Source: Lutibacter oceani (GTDB lineage: Bacteria > Bacteroidota > Bacteroidia > Flavobacteriales > Flavobacteriaceae). From it: DNA of 64,000 nt. The DNA lies in contig NZ_QTTQ01000010.1 of the NCBI RefSeq assembly GCF_003384935.1, positions 804,622-868,621 of the forward strand. Direction: 5' to 3'. Made by a program: the position numbers and the translations under genes. Below, in pieces: positions 53,733 to 63,970 of the stretch (positions are counted from its first letter, which is position 1; each line of letters begins with the position of its first letter). The notes under the pieces were generated by a model. It saw only the letters and a list, made by a program, of their open reading frames with translations, did not search any database and was not told where the DNA came from.

Positions 53733-54608
53733 ATGATACTTTTAGACGGAAAAAAAACATCAGCAGATTTAAAACTTGAAATTGCAGCATCTGTTAAAAA
53801 GATAAAAGAAGAAGGTAAAAAAACGCCCCATTTAGCTGCAATTTTAGTAGGAACTGATGGTGCAAGTATGACCTATGTAAATGCAAAAGTAAAAGCTTGT
53901 GAATTAGTGGGATTTAATTCTACTTTAGTTGACCTGCCTGAAGAAACTTCTGAGGAGACATTATTAAAAGAAATTGAAAATTTAAATAATAATGATGATA
54001 TTGATGGTTTTATTGTACAATTACCATTACCAAAACACATTGATGAGCAAAAAGTATTAATGGCTGTAAATCCTGATAAAGATGTAGATGGATTTCATCC
54101 AACAAATGTTGGAAGAATGACATTAGATTTACCATCGTTTTTACCTGCAACTCCATTTGGAATATTAGAATTATTAGAACGCTATAAAGTTGAAACTTCC
54201 GGAAAACATGTTGTTGTTATTGGAAGAAGTCATATTGTTGGTCGCCCAATGAGTATTTTAATGAGTCAAAAACGTAAAGCTGGAAATGCAACTGTTACTG
54301 TTGCTCATAGTAGAACTAAAAATTTAAAAGAATTTACTTTACAGGCTGATATTATTATAGCTGCTTTGGGTATTCCAGAATTTTTAACCGGAGATATGGT
54401 AAAAGAAGGTGTTACAATTATTGATGTTGGAATTACCAGAGTTGAGGATGTAACCAAAAAAAGAGGGTACCGGTTAGCTGGTGATGTACATTTTGAAAGT
54501 GTAAGTCCAAAATCAGCTTATATTACTCCTGTTCCTGGTGGTGTTGGGCCAATGACTATAGCTATGTTAATGAAAAACACTTTAATAGCATGTGAACTTA
54601 AAAGTTAA
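53733..54608 (+). CDS. folD: Methylene-tetrahydrofolate dehydrogenase/cyclohydrolase
   Basis: A 291-residue bifunctional enzyme of one-carbon metabolism. The substrate lysine lies in [28 protein letters not shown] and [15 protein letters not shown] (NADP site) are typical; [14 protein letters not shown] closes the protein. It lies behind the ffh terminator. Confidence 0.96.
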   Translation: MILLDGKKTSADLKLEIAASVKKIKEEGKKTPHLAAILVGTDGASMTYVNAKVKACELVGFNSTLVDLPEETSEETLLKEIENLNNNDDIDGFIVQLPLPKHIDEQKVLMAVNPDKDVDGFHPTNVGRMTLDLPSFLPATPFGILELLERYKVETSGKHVVVIGRSHIVGRPMSILMSQKRKAGNATVTVAHSRTKNLKEFTLQADIIIAALGIPEFLTGDMVKEGVTIIDVGITRVEDVTKKRGYRLAGDVHFESVSPKSAYITPVPGGVGPMTIAMLMKNTLIACELKS

Positions 54609-54636
54609 CTAATAAATAAATAAATAAAAACATACT

Positions 54637-54666
54637 AAAAGCCTTTATTTAAATAAAGGCTTTTTT
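54637..54666. terminator. Bidirectional terminator after folD
   Basis: A perfect 28-nt palindrome at 54637-54664 with 14-nt arms AAAAGCCTTTATTT, flanked by T residues, between convergent folD and the cupin gene. Confidence 0.88.
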
Positions 54667-54667
54667 A

Positions 54668-55024
54668 TTATTCTCTATTTACCAAATCAATAGAAAAAGC
54701 TGGTAAACAAATTGCTAAATATTCACACTCAGTTTCAAAAGGGTTTGAATACTGAATTCTTGCCCCTTTATTAATTTTAATAGATTGACCAGCTTCTAAA
54801 ACAATAAGCTCTCCTTCAATATTAAACTGCTTTTTCCCTTTAATAATATAAGTATACTCATCAAAATTCGGAGTTTGAAATGGCTCACTCCAATAAGGTG
54901 GTGCTACCATATGTGCCACACTTATTTCCGATTTAATACTTGCATTTCCAAAATGTTCCTCAATTAATTTACCATCATCAGTTGGAACAACAAATGGAGT
55001 TTTTTGTATTTTATATTTTTTCAT
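54668..55024 (-). CDS. Small cupin-domain protein
   Basis: 118 residues forming one cupin barrel: PNFDEYTYIIKGKKQFNIEGE for the first motif and LEAGQSIKINKGARIQYSNPFETE for the second. The usual metal-binding His pair of the first motif is replaced (FDEY), so metal binding is doubtful. Function unknown. It is a single gene. Confidence 0.8.
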   Translation of the reverse strand: MKKYKIQKTPFVVPTDDGKLIEEHFGNASIKSEISVAHMVAPPYWSEPFQTPNFDEYTYIIKGKKQFNIEGELIVLEAGQSIKINKGARIQYSNPFETECEYLAICLPAFSIDLVNRE

Positions 55025-55160
55025 AAATAATAATTCTAAATTAATTCTTTTATTAAACTACTAAAATACTAAATATAAATGTCAATATAAATCAATTAAA
55101 AGTTGTAAATTAGTTATGATATTTCACCTCTAATAATTCTAATTAATTAAACTAATTAAT

Positions 55161-56519
55161 ATGAAACTTACATTTTTAGGTGGTGCTGGAACTGTAACCG
55201 GTTCAAAAATTTTACTTGAAGTAAATTATAAAAAAATTCTAATCGATTGTGGTTTATTTCAAGGTCTTAAAGAACTACGTTTAAAAAACTGGGAAACGCT
55301 TCCTATAAACCATAATGAACTTGACTTAGTTTTGTTAACTCATGCACATTTAGACCATTCAGGTTACATACCACTTTTAATAAAAAATGGATACAAAGGA
55401 AAAATTTATTGTACAAAGGCTACAAAAGATTTAACTGAAATTATTTTATTAGATAGTGGTAAAATTCAAGAGGAAGACGCAAAACGAGCAAATATTCATG
55501 CATATACAAAACATAGCCCTGCTGAAGCCTTATATGGTGTAAATGATGCAAAAAAAGCAATAACACATTTCAAAACTTTTGAATCTAACATATGGCATAA
55601 ATTTAACGATGAAATAGCGTTTAAATTTATAAACAGCGGTCATATTTTAGGAAGTGTATTTGTATTAGTAAAAGTAAATGAAAAAATCATTACATTTTCT
55701 GGAGATATTGGCAGAACCGAACCAATTCTATTACCTAAATTTGAATACATAGAAAATACTGATTATTTGGTAGTTGAATCTACTTATGGAAATCGAATAC
55801 ATAAAGAAATTTCAATTTCTGATGAACTTCTAAAATATATAAACCAAACATACATCAAAAAAGGAATATTAATAATTCCTACTTTCTCAGTAGAAAGAGC
55901 CCAAGAAATTATATATTTATTAAGTATTTTAAAACGTGAAAAATCACTACCAAACATTCCAATTTATTTAGATAGTCCAATGGGAGTAAATGCTACTGAA
56001 GTTTATTTTAAATATCAAAAAATACACAAATTAACTCAGGAGGATATAAATAGTATGTTAAAAACTGTTCATTTGGTTAGCAATGTAAATGCGTCAAAAG
56101 CTGTTGTTAATGATAATTCTCCAAAAATTGTACTAGCAGGTAGCGGTATGATTACTGGTGGTAGAGTATTACATTATTTAGATAAATTTATTTCCGATAA
56201 AAAAAATAGTGTTTTAATTGTTGGCTTCCAAGCTGAAGGCACCAGGGGAAGAGCTTTATTATCGGGTGATTCTGAAATAAAATTCTTTGGAAAATATCAT
56301 AAAATAAATGCTGAAATTTTTAAAATAAATGCCTTTTCTGGTCATGCAGATCAAAATGAAATTATGGATTGGTTAAAACATTTTAAATCACCTCCAATCT
56401 TAACTTTTATAAATCACGGGGAACCACACCAAAGTCAGGCTTTAAAAGTTAAAATAAGAACAGATTTAAATTGGAAATGCACTGTTGCTCAAATGAATAA
56501 AGAGTATTATTTGGATTAA
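55161..56519 (+). CDS. Metallo-beta-lactamase/beta-CASP-fold RNA nuclease
   Basis: 452 residues. The zinc motif LLTHAHLDHSGYIPLL, SGDIGR and the beta-CASP motifs (VESTYGNR, GSGMITGGRVLHYL, NAFSGHADQNE) place it with CPSF73/YSH1-like RNA-processing exonucleases rather than RNase J. It is probably an RNase in the cytoplasm. Its stop overlaps the convergent lipoprotein gene by four bases (TTAA). Confidence 0.9.
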   Translation: MKLTFLGGAGTVTGSKILLEVNYKKILIDCGLFQGLKELRLKNWETLPINHNELDLVLLTHAHLDHSGYIPLLIKNGYKGKIYCTKATKDLTEIILLDSGKIQEEDAKRANIHAYTKHSPAEALYGVNDAKKAITHFKTFESNIWHKFNDEIAFKFINSGHILGSVFVLVKVNEKIITFSGDIGRTEPILLPKFEYIENTDYLVVESTYGNRIHKEISISDELLKYINQTYIKKGILIIPTFSVERAQEIIYLLSILKREKSLPNIPIYLDSPMGVNATEVYFKYQKIHKLTQEDINSMLKTVHLVSNVNASKAVVNDNSPKIVLAGSGMITGGRVLHYLDKFISDKKNSVLIVGFQAEGTRGRALLSGDSEIKFFGKYHKINAEIFKINAFSGHADQNEIMDWLKHFKSPPILTFINHGEPHQSQALKVKIRTDLNWKCTVAQMNKEYYLD

Positions 56520-57079
56520 TTAAACCAAATTGTGAAGTATTTTATTCTTGCAATATCTGGTATTTGATCTATTGAAATTTCTTCTCTACTAAAACTATTT
56601 AAACCTAATTCCTTTTTATCAATTGAAATTGTGGCATTTAATTCATCAATAAAAAGTGTTGCCGAAGTTAATGTAGTTTCAACTTTATCTACCAAATAAT
56701 GTTCATTTATTTCCTTAAACGTTGATTGTAAAGAAATTCCCTTTTCTGTTTTATAATTTGAATCAAAAATTTGAATACTTTTTATTTTAGACAATGAATC
56801 ATTTTGAGAAGTTGGAACAATTTCTAACATTTTTTTTCCTTCTTTAGAAAAAACAAGAAACTCCTCGGTATCCACAGTGAACAATTTGTCTTTTAAAATA
56901 TTATCGGTAATATTTGAGGATATGGAATCTTTCTTAAAAATCGAGTTTAATTCTTGAATTGTGGTTTGTTTATTTAAATAACCCACAGCACCTTTTTCAA
57001 TAAGGAATTGGTTTTCCTTTCCACATTGTATAAATATTAAAGCAATTAATACAATGAAACATTTTTTTAACAATGACAT
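56516..57079 (-). CDS. Lipoprotein of unknown function
   Basis: 187 residues with a lipobox (FIQCG, Cys19). The body is beta-rich with no recognised domain; GISLQSTFKEINEHYLVDKVETT and FIDELNATISIDKKELG suggest a small PepSY- or DUF-like fold, but this is uncertain. It overlaps the stop of the beta-CASP gene. Confidence 0.65.
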   Translation of the reverse strand: MSLLKKCFIVLIALIFIQCGKENQFLIEKGAVGYLNKQTTIQELNSIFKKDSISSNITDNILKDKLFTVDTEEFLVFSKEGKKMLEIVPTSQNDSLSKIKSIQIFDSNYKTEKGISLQSTFKEINEHYLVDKVETTLTSATLFIDELNATISIDKKELGLNSFSREEISIDQIPDIARIKYFTIWFN

Positions 57080-57142
57080 AAATAAATTACAATTTTTATA
57101 TAGTTTTAATATTAACGAAACAAATTAATTTTTATTTGAAAA

Positions 57143-58657
57143 TTACATAACTCGCTTTAAAATACCCAAAACTCCTCTTATAAAAGTAGCACTTGTTACT
57201 ACTTTCAAAATTGGGTTCATTCTAGTATTTTTACTAGACCTAGTTGATCTTGTTGATTTTGAAGCTTCTTTTTTCTTTTTGGCTACTTCTTCCTTTTCAT
57301 TAATTGTCTCAATTTTTTCATTCAGAATTTCATAAGCACTATCTCTATCAATATTTTCATTGTATTTATAATACAATCGCGAATTATCAATTAATTGTTT
57401 TAACTCTTTATCAGATAGCACATCCATTCTACTCATAGGAGCACGCATCATTGTAGCAGCCAAAGGTGTTGGAATACCTTTTTCATTTAAGGCTGAAACA
57501 AATGCCTCACCAATACCTAACTGGGTTAATGCTTCATCAATATCATAATATTTAGAATCTGGGTAATTTTCCGAAGCTAATTTAATAGCTTTTCTATCTT
57601 TTGCTGTAAATGCACGCAACGCATGCTGAACTTTTAGCCCTAATTGTGCCAATACATCTTCAGGAACATCTTTTGGGTTTTGAGTTACAAAAAATAGCCC
57701 AATTCCTTTAGATCTAATTAATTTTACAATACTTTCAATTTGAGATAATAATGCTTTTGAAGCTTCTTTAAAAATTAAATGAGCTTCATCAATAAATATT
57801 ACTAATTCAGGTTTACCACTGTCTCCCTGTTCAGGAAAAGTAGAATAAACTTCTGCTAATAATTGTAACATAAAAGTTGAAAACATTTTAGGTCGATCTT
57901 GTATATCTGTTAACCTTAAAATAGATATAATCCCTTTCCCTTCTTCATTTGTTCTTACTAAATCTTTTACATCAAAAGAACGTTCTCCAAAAAATAATTC
58001 ACCTCCTTGTTGTTCCAACTCAACTAATTTTCTCAAAATTGCACCGGTACTCATTGTTGAAATTCTTCCGTATTCTGCTTGAATTTCATCCTTACCTTCT
58101 TCAGTTGAATATTGTAATATTTTTTTAAAATCTTTTAAATCTAATAATGGAAGTTTATTATCATCACAATATTTAAAAATAACAGAAACAATTCCACTTT
58201 GAGCTTCTGTTAAATCTAAAATTCTTGACAATAAAACTGGTCCAAATTCTGAAATTGTTGCACGTAATCTAACTCCTTCTTGCTCAGAAATTGATAAAAC
58301 TTCAACCGGAAATTTTTTAGCTTCAAAAGGCAACCCAATTGCAGCATGCCTTTCATCAATTTTTGGGTGACCAGGACTAGGTTGTGCTAAACCGCTTAAA
58401 TCACCTTTAATATCCATAAGCAAAACTGGAATTCCTTTTTCAGATAAATTTTCAGCCATTACTTGTAACGACTTCGTTTTACCTGTACCGGTAGCCCCAG
58501 CTATTAACCCGTGTCTGTTTAAGGTTTTTAATGGAACTTTTACAAAAGCATCTTTTATCGTTTCTCCATCTAACATTGCTGAACCAAAAGTTATATAATC
58601 GCCTTTGGTTTTATATCCTTCAGTAATATCAATAAAAAATTCTTCTTTTTTTCCCAT
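57143..58657 (-). CDS. HerA-like ATPase, DUF853 family
   Basis: 504 residues. Walker A GLIAGATGTGKTKSLQ and Walker B LVIFIDEAHLIF with FFVTQNPKDVPEDVLAQLG define the HerA/FtsK-like DUF853 family. The C-terminus is lysine/serine-rich (KKKKEASKSTRSTRSSK). The cell role is unknown; the name suggests DNA translocation, but this branch lacks a NurA partner here. The ATG at 58657 was chosen because MGKKEEFFIDI matches the family start. Confidence 0.88.
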   Translation of the reverse strand: MGKKEEFFIDITEGYKTKGDYITFGSAMLDGETIKDAFVKVPLKTLNRHGLIAGATGTGKTKSLQVMAENLSEKGIPVLLMDIKGDLSGLAQPSPGHPKIDERHAAIGLPFEAKKFPVEVLSISEQEGVRLRATISEFGPVLLSRILDLTEAQSGIVSVIFKYCDDNKLPLLDLKDFKKILQYSTEEGKDEIQAEYGRISTMSTGAILRKLVELEQQGGELFFGERSFDVKDLVRTNEEGKGIISILRLTDIQDRPKMFSTFMLQLLAEVYSTFPEQGDSGKPELVIFIDEAHLIFKEASKALLSQIESIVKLIRSKGIGLFFVTQNPKDVPEDVLAQLGLKVQHALRAFTAKDRKAIKLASENYPDSKYYDIDEALTQLGIGEAFVSALNEKGIPTPLAATMMRAPMSRMDVLSDKELKQLIDNSRLYYKYNENIDRDSAYEILNEKIETINEKEEVAKKKKEASKSTRSTRSSKNTRMNPILKVVTSATFIRGVLGILKRVM

Positions 58658-58751
58658 TATTAAATATTTTCGATAAAAATAAGATATAAAAATCAAATTA
58701 AAAATTTCAATAGAAATTATATTCTATTTATTTATTATCAGCGCGAATGTC

Positions 58752-58759
58752 TATATTTG
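58752..58759 (+). promoter_or_regulatory. -7 promoter box four bases from the queE start
   Basis: TATATTTG matches TAnnTTTG exactly. CACA and the ATG at 58764 follow. No clear -33 element was seen. Confidence 0.5.
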
Positions 58760-58763
58760 CACA

Positions 58764-59396
58764 ATGATTGAAGAGCACATACAACAACAAATTAATAAAG
58801 GTGAAATGTTACCTTTAATGGAAGATTTTTACACAATTCAAGGTGAAGGCTTTCATACTGGAAAAGCAGCTTATTTTATTAGAATTGGTGGTTGTGATGT
58901 TGGTTGCCATTGGTGTGATGTAAAAGAAAGTTGGAATGCAGATTTACACCCTCCAACCAGTACAGATGTTATTGTAGAAAATGCCATAAAATTTGCCAAT
59001 ACAGTTGTTATTACAGGTGGAGAACCTTTAATGTGGAGTTTAGATTATATAACAAAAAAACTTCAATTAAATAACATAAAAACACATATTGAAACTTCAG
59101 GTGCATATAAATTAACTGGTACGTGGGATTGGATTTGTCTTTCTCCAAAAAAAACTAAGTTACCTCTTGAAGAAATCTATTTAAAAACAAACGAACTTAA
59201 GGTAATTGTTTACAATAAAAATGATTTTAAATTTGCTGAAGAACAAGCTAAAAAAGTTTCTGAAAATTGCGAATTATTTTTACAACCAGAGTGGAGTAAT
59301 AAAGAAAAAATGACACCTTTAATTGTTGATTATGTTATGAAAAATCCAAAATGGAAAATCTCATTACAAACTCATAAGTATATAAATATTCCTTAA
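58764..59396 (+). CDS. queE: 7-carboxy-7-deazaguanine synthase
   Basis: A 210-residue radical SAM enzyme in queuosine synthesis. It converts 6-carboxy-tetrahydropterin to 7-carboxy-7-deazaguanine. FYTIQGEGFHTGKAAYFIR, the cluster Cys C44, C48 and C51 (GGCDVGCHWCD) and TGGEPLMW are present. Other queuosine genes are not in the window. It ends in a four-base overlap with convergent cmk. Confidence 0.95.
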   Translation: MIEEHIQQQINKGEMLPLMEDFYTIQGEGFHTGKAAYFIRIGGCDVGCHWCDVKESWNADLHPPTSTDVIVENAIKFANTVVITGGEPLMWSLDYITKKLQLNNIKTHIETSGAYKLTGTWDWICLSPKKTKLPLEEIYLKTNELKVIVYNKNDFKFAEEQAKKVSENCELFLQPEWSNKEKMTPLIVDYVMKNPKWKISLQTHKYINIP

Positions 59397-60085
59397 GATT
59401 CTTTAATTCTTTTTTTAACAATTTTATATATTTCACTAAATTGCTGATCTAAAGTTAAATTTGAATTATCAATTTCAATTGCATCATTTGCTTTAATTAA
59501 AGGAGAATCATCACGGGTAGAATCAATATGATCTCTATATTCAACATTTTTTAGTATTTCTTCAAATGTAACTTTATCACCTCTTTTTATCAATTCATCA
59601 AACCTTCGTTGTGCTCTTTTTTCAGCTGATGCATTCATAAAAAGTTTTAATTCCGCATTTGGAAAAACTACAGTTCCAATATCTCTACCATCCATTACAA
59701 CACCTTTTTTTTTTCCCATTTGTTGCTGTTGCTCAACTAACTTTCGTCTTACTTCAGATATTTCAGCAATTCTACTAACAAATTTGGAAACATCTAAGGT
59801 TCTAATTTCATTTTCAACATTTTCATTATTTAAATAAATTTCACCATAACCAAGTTTTTCATTAAACTTAAAACTTAAATCAATATTATCTAAATCATTT
59901 ATTAAGTCATCCTTTTTTAAATAATCCTCGGTAATAAATTTATTTCTCATTGCATATAGAGTAACAGCTCTATACATCGCACCAGTATCAACATAAACAT
60001 ACTTTAATTTATGCGCTAATTGCTTTGCAATAGTACTTTTACCTGTAGAAGAAAAGCCATCAATGGCAATCGTAATTTTTTTCAA
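59393..60085 (-). CDS. cmk: Cytidylate kinase
   Basis: 230 residues. It phosphorylates CMP and dCMP. P-loop AIDGFSSTGKSTIAKQLA, DTGAMYRAVTLY, MDGRDIGTVVFPNAELK and DSTRDDSPL are typical. The start is TTG at 60085; the conserved KKITIAIDG follows at once and no ATG is available. It lies in the porQ-cmk neighbourhood seen in many Bacteroidota. Confidence 0.95.
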   Translation of the reverse strand: MKKITIAIDGFSSTGKSTIAKQLAHKLKYVYVDTGAMYRAVTLYAMRNKFITEDYLKKDDLINDLDNIDLSFKFNEKLGYGEIYLNNENVENEIRTLDVSKFVSRIAEISEVRRKLVEQQQQMGKKKGVVMDGRDIGTVVFPNAELKLFMNASAEKRAQRRFDELIKRGDKVTFEEILKNVEYRDHIDSTRDDSPLIKANDAIEIDNSNLTLDQQFSEIYKIVKKRIKES

Positions 60086-60195
60086 TTTTATATATATTTA
60101 TTGTACAAAGAAAATAGAAATATAAATAATATAGTAATATTTCAGGCATTTTTTATGAAGTACTTTCAACAACCTTCAATTTAACTATATCTAAT

Positions 60196-62580
60196 TTATT
60201 GTTTTGTATTAGAATATTTTTTTAAATTTTTATTTAACTGATCTATCTTTCTATCTACTAAATAATGTACTGAGTTTTTTGAAAAAGATTTGTTTTTTAA
60301 TAATTTACCTGCAGGATGTCCTAAAAGAATTTCAATACCTTCATTAATATTGGAAACGGACCATACATGAAATTCTTTTTCTTTAACCGCATTTACAATT
60401 TCTTGTTTAAGCATTAGGTTTTGCTCATTACTTTTAGGAATTATTACACCTTGTTCTCCAGTTAAACCAACTTGCTTACACACTTCAAAAAAACCTTCAA
60501 TCTTCTCATTTATTGCACCAACAGGTTGAACTTCACCTTTCTGATTAATAGAACCAGTTACCGCAATACCTTGTTTTATAGGTAGTTCTGAAAGGCTAGA
60601 TAAAATGGCATACAATTCTGCACTTGAAGCACTATCTCCCTCAATTTCAGAATAGCTTTGTTCAAAAACCAAACTTGCAAAAAGGCTTATTGGTTTATTT
60701 TGAGCATATTTTTCGAGCAAATATCCTTGTAAAATTAAGACGCCTTTAGTGTGAATTGGTCCTGCAAGTTTAGCCTCCCGTTCAATATCAATTAACCCTT
60801 CTTCACCTGAAGCTATACAAGCAGTTATTTTATTTGGTTTTCCAAAAATAATATCTCCTAAATCTAAAACTGATAAACCGTTAATTTGACCAATTTTTGA
60901 TCCGCTAAGTGGAATCATTAACTGATTTTGTTTAATCATTTCATTAATTTTTTCCTGTATAAGGTTAGATCTAAAATACTTGGCATCTATAGCCTTATTT
61001 ATATATTTTAAATTAATTTTATCTTTCGATTCTAACTTTGCATAATGTTGTGCCTCAATTAAAATGTTACTAATCTCTCCAAATTTTAAAGACAGTTTAT
61101 TTTGGTCATGAACCATTCTAGATGCCTGTTCAATTACACAAGCAATAGCTTTTTCATCTATTGGAAATAATTCGTTTTCTTGTTCAATTTTGTAAATAAC
61201 ACCAGCAAAATCCTTTATATTTTGAGTAGAGTATTCCATAGAAGTATCAAATTCTGCTTTAACTTTAAATAGTTCTTTAAAATCTTCATCGATTTGATAC
61301 AATAGATAATACAATCTAGGAGAACCTATTAAAATTATTTGAATATTAAGTGGAATAGGATCTGGTTTTAAACTTTTAGTACTTAAAAAACCATAAAGTT
61401 CGCTAATGTCTTCAATCACTATTTCATTATTTTTTAAGGCTCTTTTTAAACTCTCGTATGAAAAATAATTTAAAAGAAGTTCTTTTAGAGGAATAATTAA
61501 ATAACCTCCGTTTGCTTTATGTAAAGCACCACCCCGTATAAGCGTAAAATTAGTAATGTAGGTACCCATATCTGATTCGCGCTCAACTTTTCCAAAAAGA
61601 TTATTATAGGTTGGATTTAACTCCATTACAATTGGAGCTCCTTTTAAATCAGAATTATCAGAAATAACATTAACCTGATATTTCAAAAAACGTTTATTAT
61701 CGTTTAATGCAATTTTTCCTTTTAAACCTGAACCATCTAAAAATTCACTCAAATTATTAATAATATCACTTTTAACATCATTTAAAAAATAAATTACATC
61801 ATTAAATTTTTTGTATTTATTTAAAAAATCTTGTAATAAAGTTTCAATAGCATACAGAGCAACATTTTCCTCTAATTGGAATAAAGAAGCTTTACTTTCT
61901 TTTTCCAAATCAAGATTTTTTCTTAATAAAACAAATAACTCCTTTTTAAATTGTTTCTGTTTTTTAAGTAATTCCTCTTGCTTATTTTTATCGAGTTTTT
62001 GAAATTTTTTATCAATAATTGGTTCTCCTTTTTCATCTATTGGTATTACTATAATTTCTATTGGAGTTCTTCTTATTGCAAAATTATTATCCTTTGCTTT
62101 TTGGTATATATTTTTAAATAATTTAGCTTCCTTTTGCTTAAATGTATCAATTATTTTTTCTCTTTTATCAGCATATTCCTTACTCTCAAAGGCTTTTAAT
62201 AAAGCTTTCTTAACTTCATCAATTAGCAATGATATTTCTTTTTTAAAAATTTCCCCTCCTCCTTGGGGTAAGGTAATTTTTTTTGGACAATATGGATCTT
62301 TAAAATTGTTAACATAACATAAATCGCCTGGTGATTTTTCTAACTTAGCTTTTTCATCTAAAAAATAATTAACAGCTCTAAGTTTACCACTACTCGGGTA
62401 TCCTGAAACATAAATATTAAATCCACCACTTTTATTTCCAATACCAAATTCTAATGCTTTTAAAGCTCTTTGTTGGCCTATCAATGGTTTTTTTTGATAT
62501 TCTTCTCTTATTTGACTCCAATTTAATGTAGAAGAATCTAAAACTTTCCTTAATTTTTCAGGAGTTAATTCCTTTTCCAT
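60196..62580 (-). CDS. Lon-like protease with degenerate AAA domain (YcbZ/LonB-related)
   Basis: 794 residues. The C-terminal Lon protease domain has the Ser-Lys dyad: Ser650 in EGDSASSAELYA and Lys693 in INEKIEGFF. The ATPase-like domain has a Walker A GYPSSGKL (60-67) lacking the usual Thr/Ser, and the Walker B region HKANGGYLIIPLKEL has no D-E pair. A long lysine-rich coiled-coil insert lies near 100-250. So proteolysis may not need ATP hydrolysis. The ATG at 62580 was preferred over a TTG seven codons upstream. Confidence 0.88.
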   Translation of the reverse strand: MEKELTPEKLRKVLDSSTLNWSQIREEYQKKPLIGQQRALKALEFGIGNKSGGFNIYVSGYPSSGKLRAVNYFLDEKAKLEKSPGDLCYVNNFKDPYCPKKITLPQGGGEIFKKEISLLIDEVKKALLKAFESKEYADKREKIIDTFKQKEAKLFKNIYQKAKDNNFAIRRTPIEIIVIPIDEKGEPIIDKKFQKLDKNKQEELLKKQKQFKKELFVLLRKNLDLEKESKASLFQLEENVALYAIETLLQDFLNKYKKFNDVIYFLNDVKSDIINNLSEFLDGSGLKGKIALNDNKRFLKYQVNVISDNSDLKGAPIVMELNPTYNNLFGKVERESDMGTYITNFTLIRGGALHKANGGYLIIPLKELLLNYFSYESLKRALKNNEIVIEDISELYGFLSTKSLKPDPIPLNIQIILIGSPRLYYLLYQIDEDFKELFKVKAEFDTSMEYSTQNIKDFAGVIYKIEQENELFPIDEKAIACVIEQASRMVHDQNKLSLKFGEISNILIEAQHYAKLESKDKINLKYINKAIDAKYFRSNLIQEKINEMIKQNQLMIPLSGSKIGQINGLSVLDLGDIIFGKPNKITACIASGEEGLIDIEREAKLAGPIHTKGVLILQGYLLEKYAQNKPISLFASLVFEQSYSEIEGDSASSAELYAILSSLSELPIKQGIAVTGSINQKGEVQPVGAINEKIEGFFEVCKQVGLTGEQGVIIPKSNEQNLMLKQEIVNAVKEKEFHVWSVSNINEGIEILLGHPAGKLLKNKSFSKNSVHYLVDRKIDQLNKNLKKYSNTKQ

Positions 62581-62701
62581 ATTATTATCATTAGTTATCA
62601 ATTAAGAAATTACATAAACCAATTAACAATAAAAATGATAACGATCAGTAAATGATATTTTTTATAAAAAGAAAAAGTGGAATTAATTAGTTTTATAAAT
62701 C

Positions 62702-63712
62702 CTAATTTAAATCTATACTTAAGCTAAAAGTACTTGCATTTGATGCTGGGTGATATTTAGAAAATGCATAATTAAATTTCATTTTTTTCATTTTTAAACC
62801 AAAACCAGCAGTAAATCCAGAAAAAGTTCTTTCATCAACTAGCATTAATTCTTTAGAACGCCTAAAATTATATCCCAACCTTATATTAAATGCGTTTTCT
62901 GAAAACAATTCAGCACCAATTGATAAATGTCTAAAAGCATTATCAAAAAAAGTTATATTTTCCTCTGTTGCATTACCGTCAATATCAATAATTTCATTTG
63001 AAGGATTACTGACTGCAATATTCCATTTTTGTAAATTATCAAGTGTTAAATGCCATGTAATTGGAACATTCTCCAATTTATATGATGCTCCAAATTCTAT
63101 TTGAGTTGGTAAATTTTCTCTTACTTCATCATAAGCACTCACTTGGTATCCAATATTTCTAATAACTAGCGTAAAAACATATGGCTGAATTTCATTAAAA
63201 TAAATAAAACCCATATCGGCTCCTACTCCAAATGAAGAATAATTTTCAATCACTGAATTTATAAATTTAATATTGCTTCCAATATAAAAATCTGAATTTT
63301 GAAAATTATAAGAGTACCCAACTGAAAAAGATAGGTCATATGCTCTAAAATTACCAGTTTCAATTCCATCCTCATCAGCACCAATAAAATTTCCATAATT
63401 TAAATAGTTAATTGAAGTATGAATTGTACCAACTTTCTCATTAACAGTATATGCGTAAGAAGCAGTTCCCAAACTTAAATCCGCCAAATAATTCATATAA
63501 CTTACAGACAATTGGTTGTGTAAATTTTTATTAATTGTTGAAGGATTCCAAATTGGTTGATTAACATCATCCATCAATGTTAAAACTTTACCACCTAAAG
63601 CTGCTTGCCTAGCAGATCCAGTTAAATTAATAAAATTATATATACTCTCACCTCCTACTTGAGAAAATAAATTAAATGAAATTAGAAATAAAAGGAAAAT
63701 AATTTTTTTCAT
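62702..63712 (-). CDS. porQ: Type IX secretion system protein PorQ
   Basis: A 336-residue outer-membrane beta-barrel with signal peptide (1-18, ending LFSQ). VGGESIYNFINLTGSARQAALGG at the mature start and the FadL/PorV-like strand pattern mark PorQ, part of the T9SS attachment complex with PorU, PorV and PorZ. The cmk neighbour supports the call. No other T9SS gene is in the window. Confidence 0.9.
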   Translation of the reverse strand: MKKIIFLLFLISFNLFSQVGGESIYNFINLTGSARQAALGGKVLTLMDDVNQPIWNPSTINKNLHNQLSVSYMNYLADLSLGTASYAYTVNEKVGTIHTSINYLNYGNFIGADEDGIETGNFRAYDLSFSVGYSYNFQNSDFYIGSNIKFINSVIENYSSFGVGADMGFIYFNEIQPYVFTLVIRNIGYQVSAYDEVRENLPTQIEFGASYKLENVPITWHLTLDNLQKWNIAVSNPSNEIIDIDGNATEENITFFDNAFRHLSIGAELFSENAFNIRLGYNFRRSKELMLVDERTFSGFTAGFGLKMKKMKFNYAFSKYHPASNASTFSLSIDLN

Positions 63713-63923
63713 ATTTTAAAATACAAAATAAAACTAATTAATGTTTAAAACATTAATTTTTCGAATTAATTTTATCATTATTCACAATAAATAAAATTAA
63801 TATTTTATATTTTTTTGAATTAATCTTCATTTAAAGATGCAAAACATTTTTTCGCCCTAGTTATTCAGTAACTACTTCAAGATAAGAATCGCTTAATTAT
63901 TTATATAATTCATTTTAGATAAG

Positions 63924-63962
63924 AGCAAAAAAAAACCTTCAACAATTAAGTTGAAGGTTTTT
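63924..63962 (-). terminator. Terminator of the rRNA operon
   Basis: Stem AACCTTCAAC (63934-63943) / GTTGAAGGTT (63950-63959). On the minus strand a T-run follows. It sits directly after the 5S rRNA 3' end. Confidence 0.88.
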
Positions 63963-63970
63963 CAAAAGAA

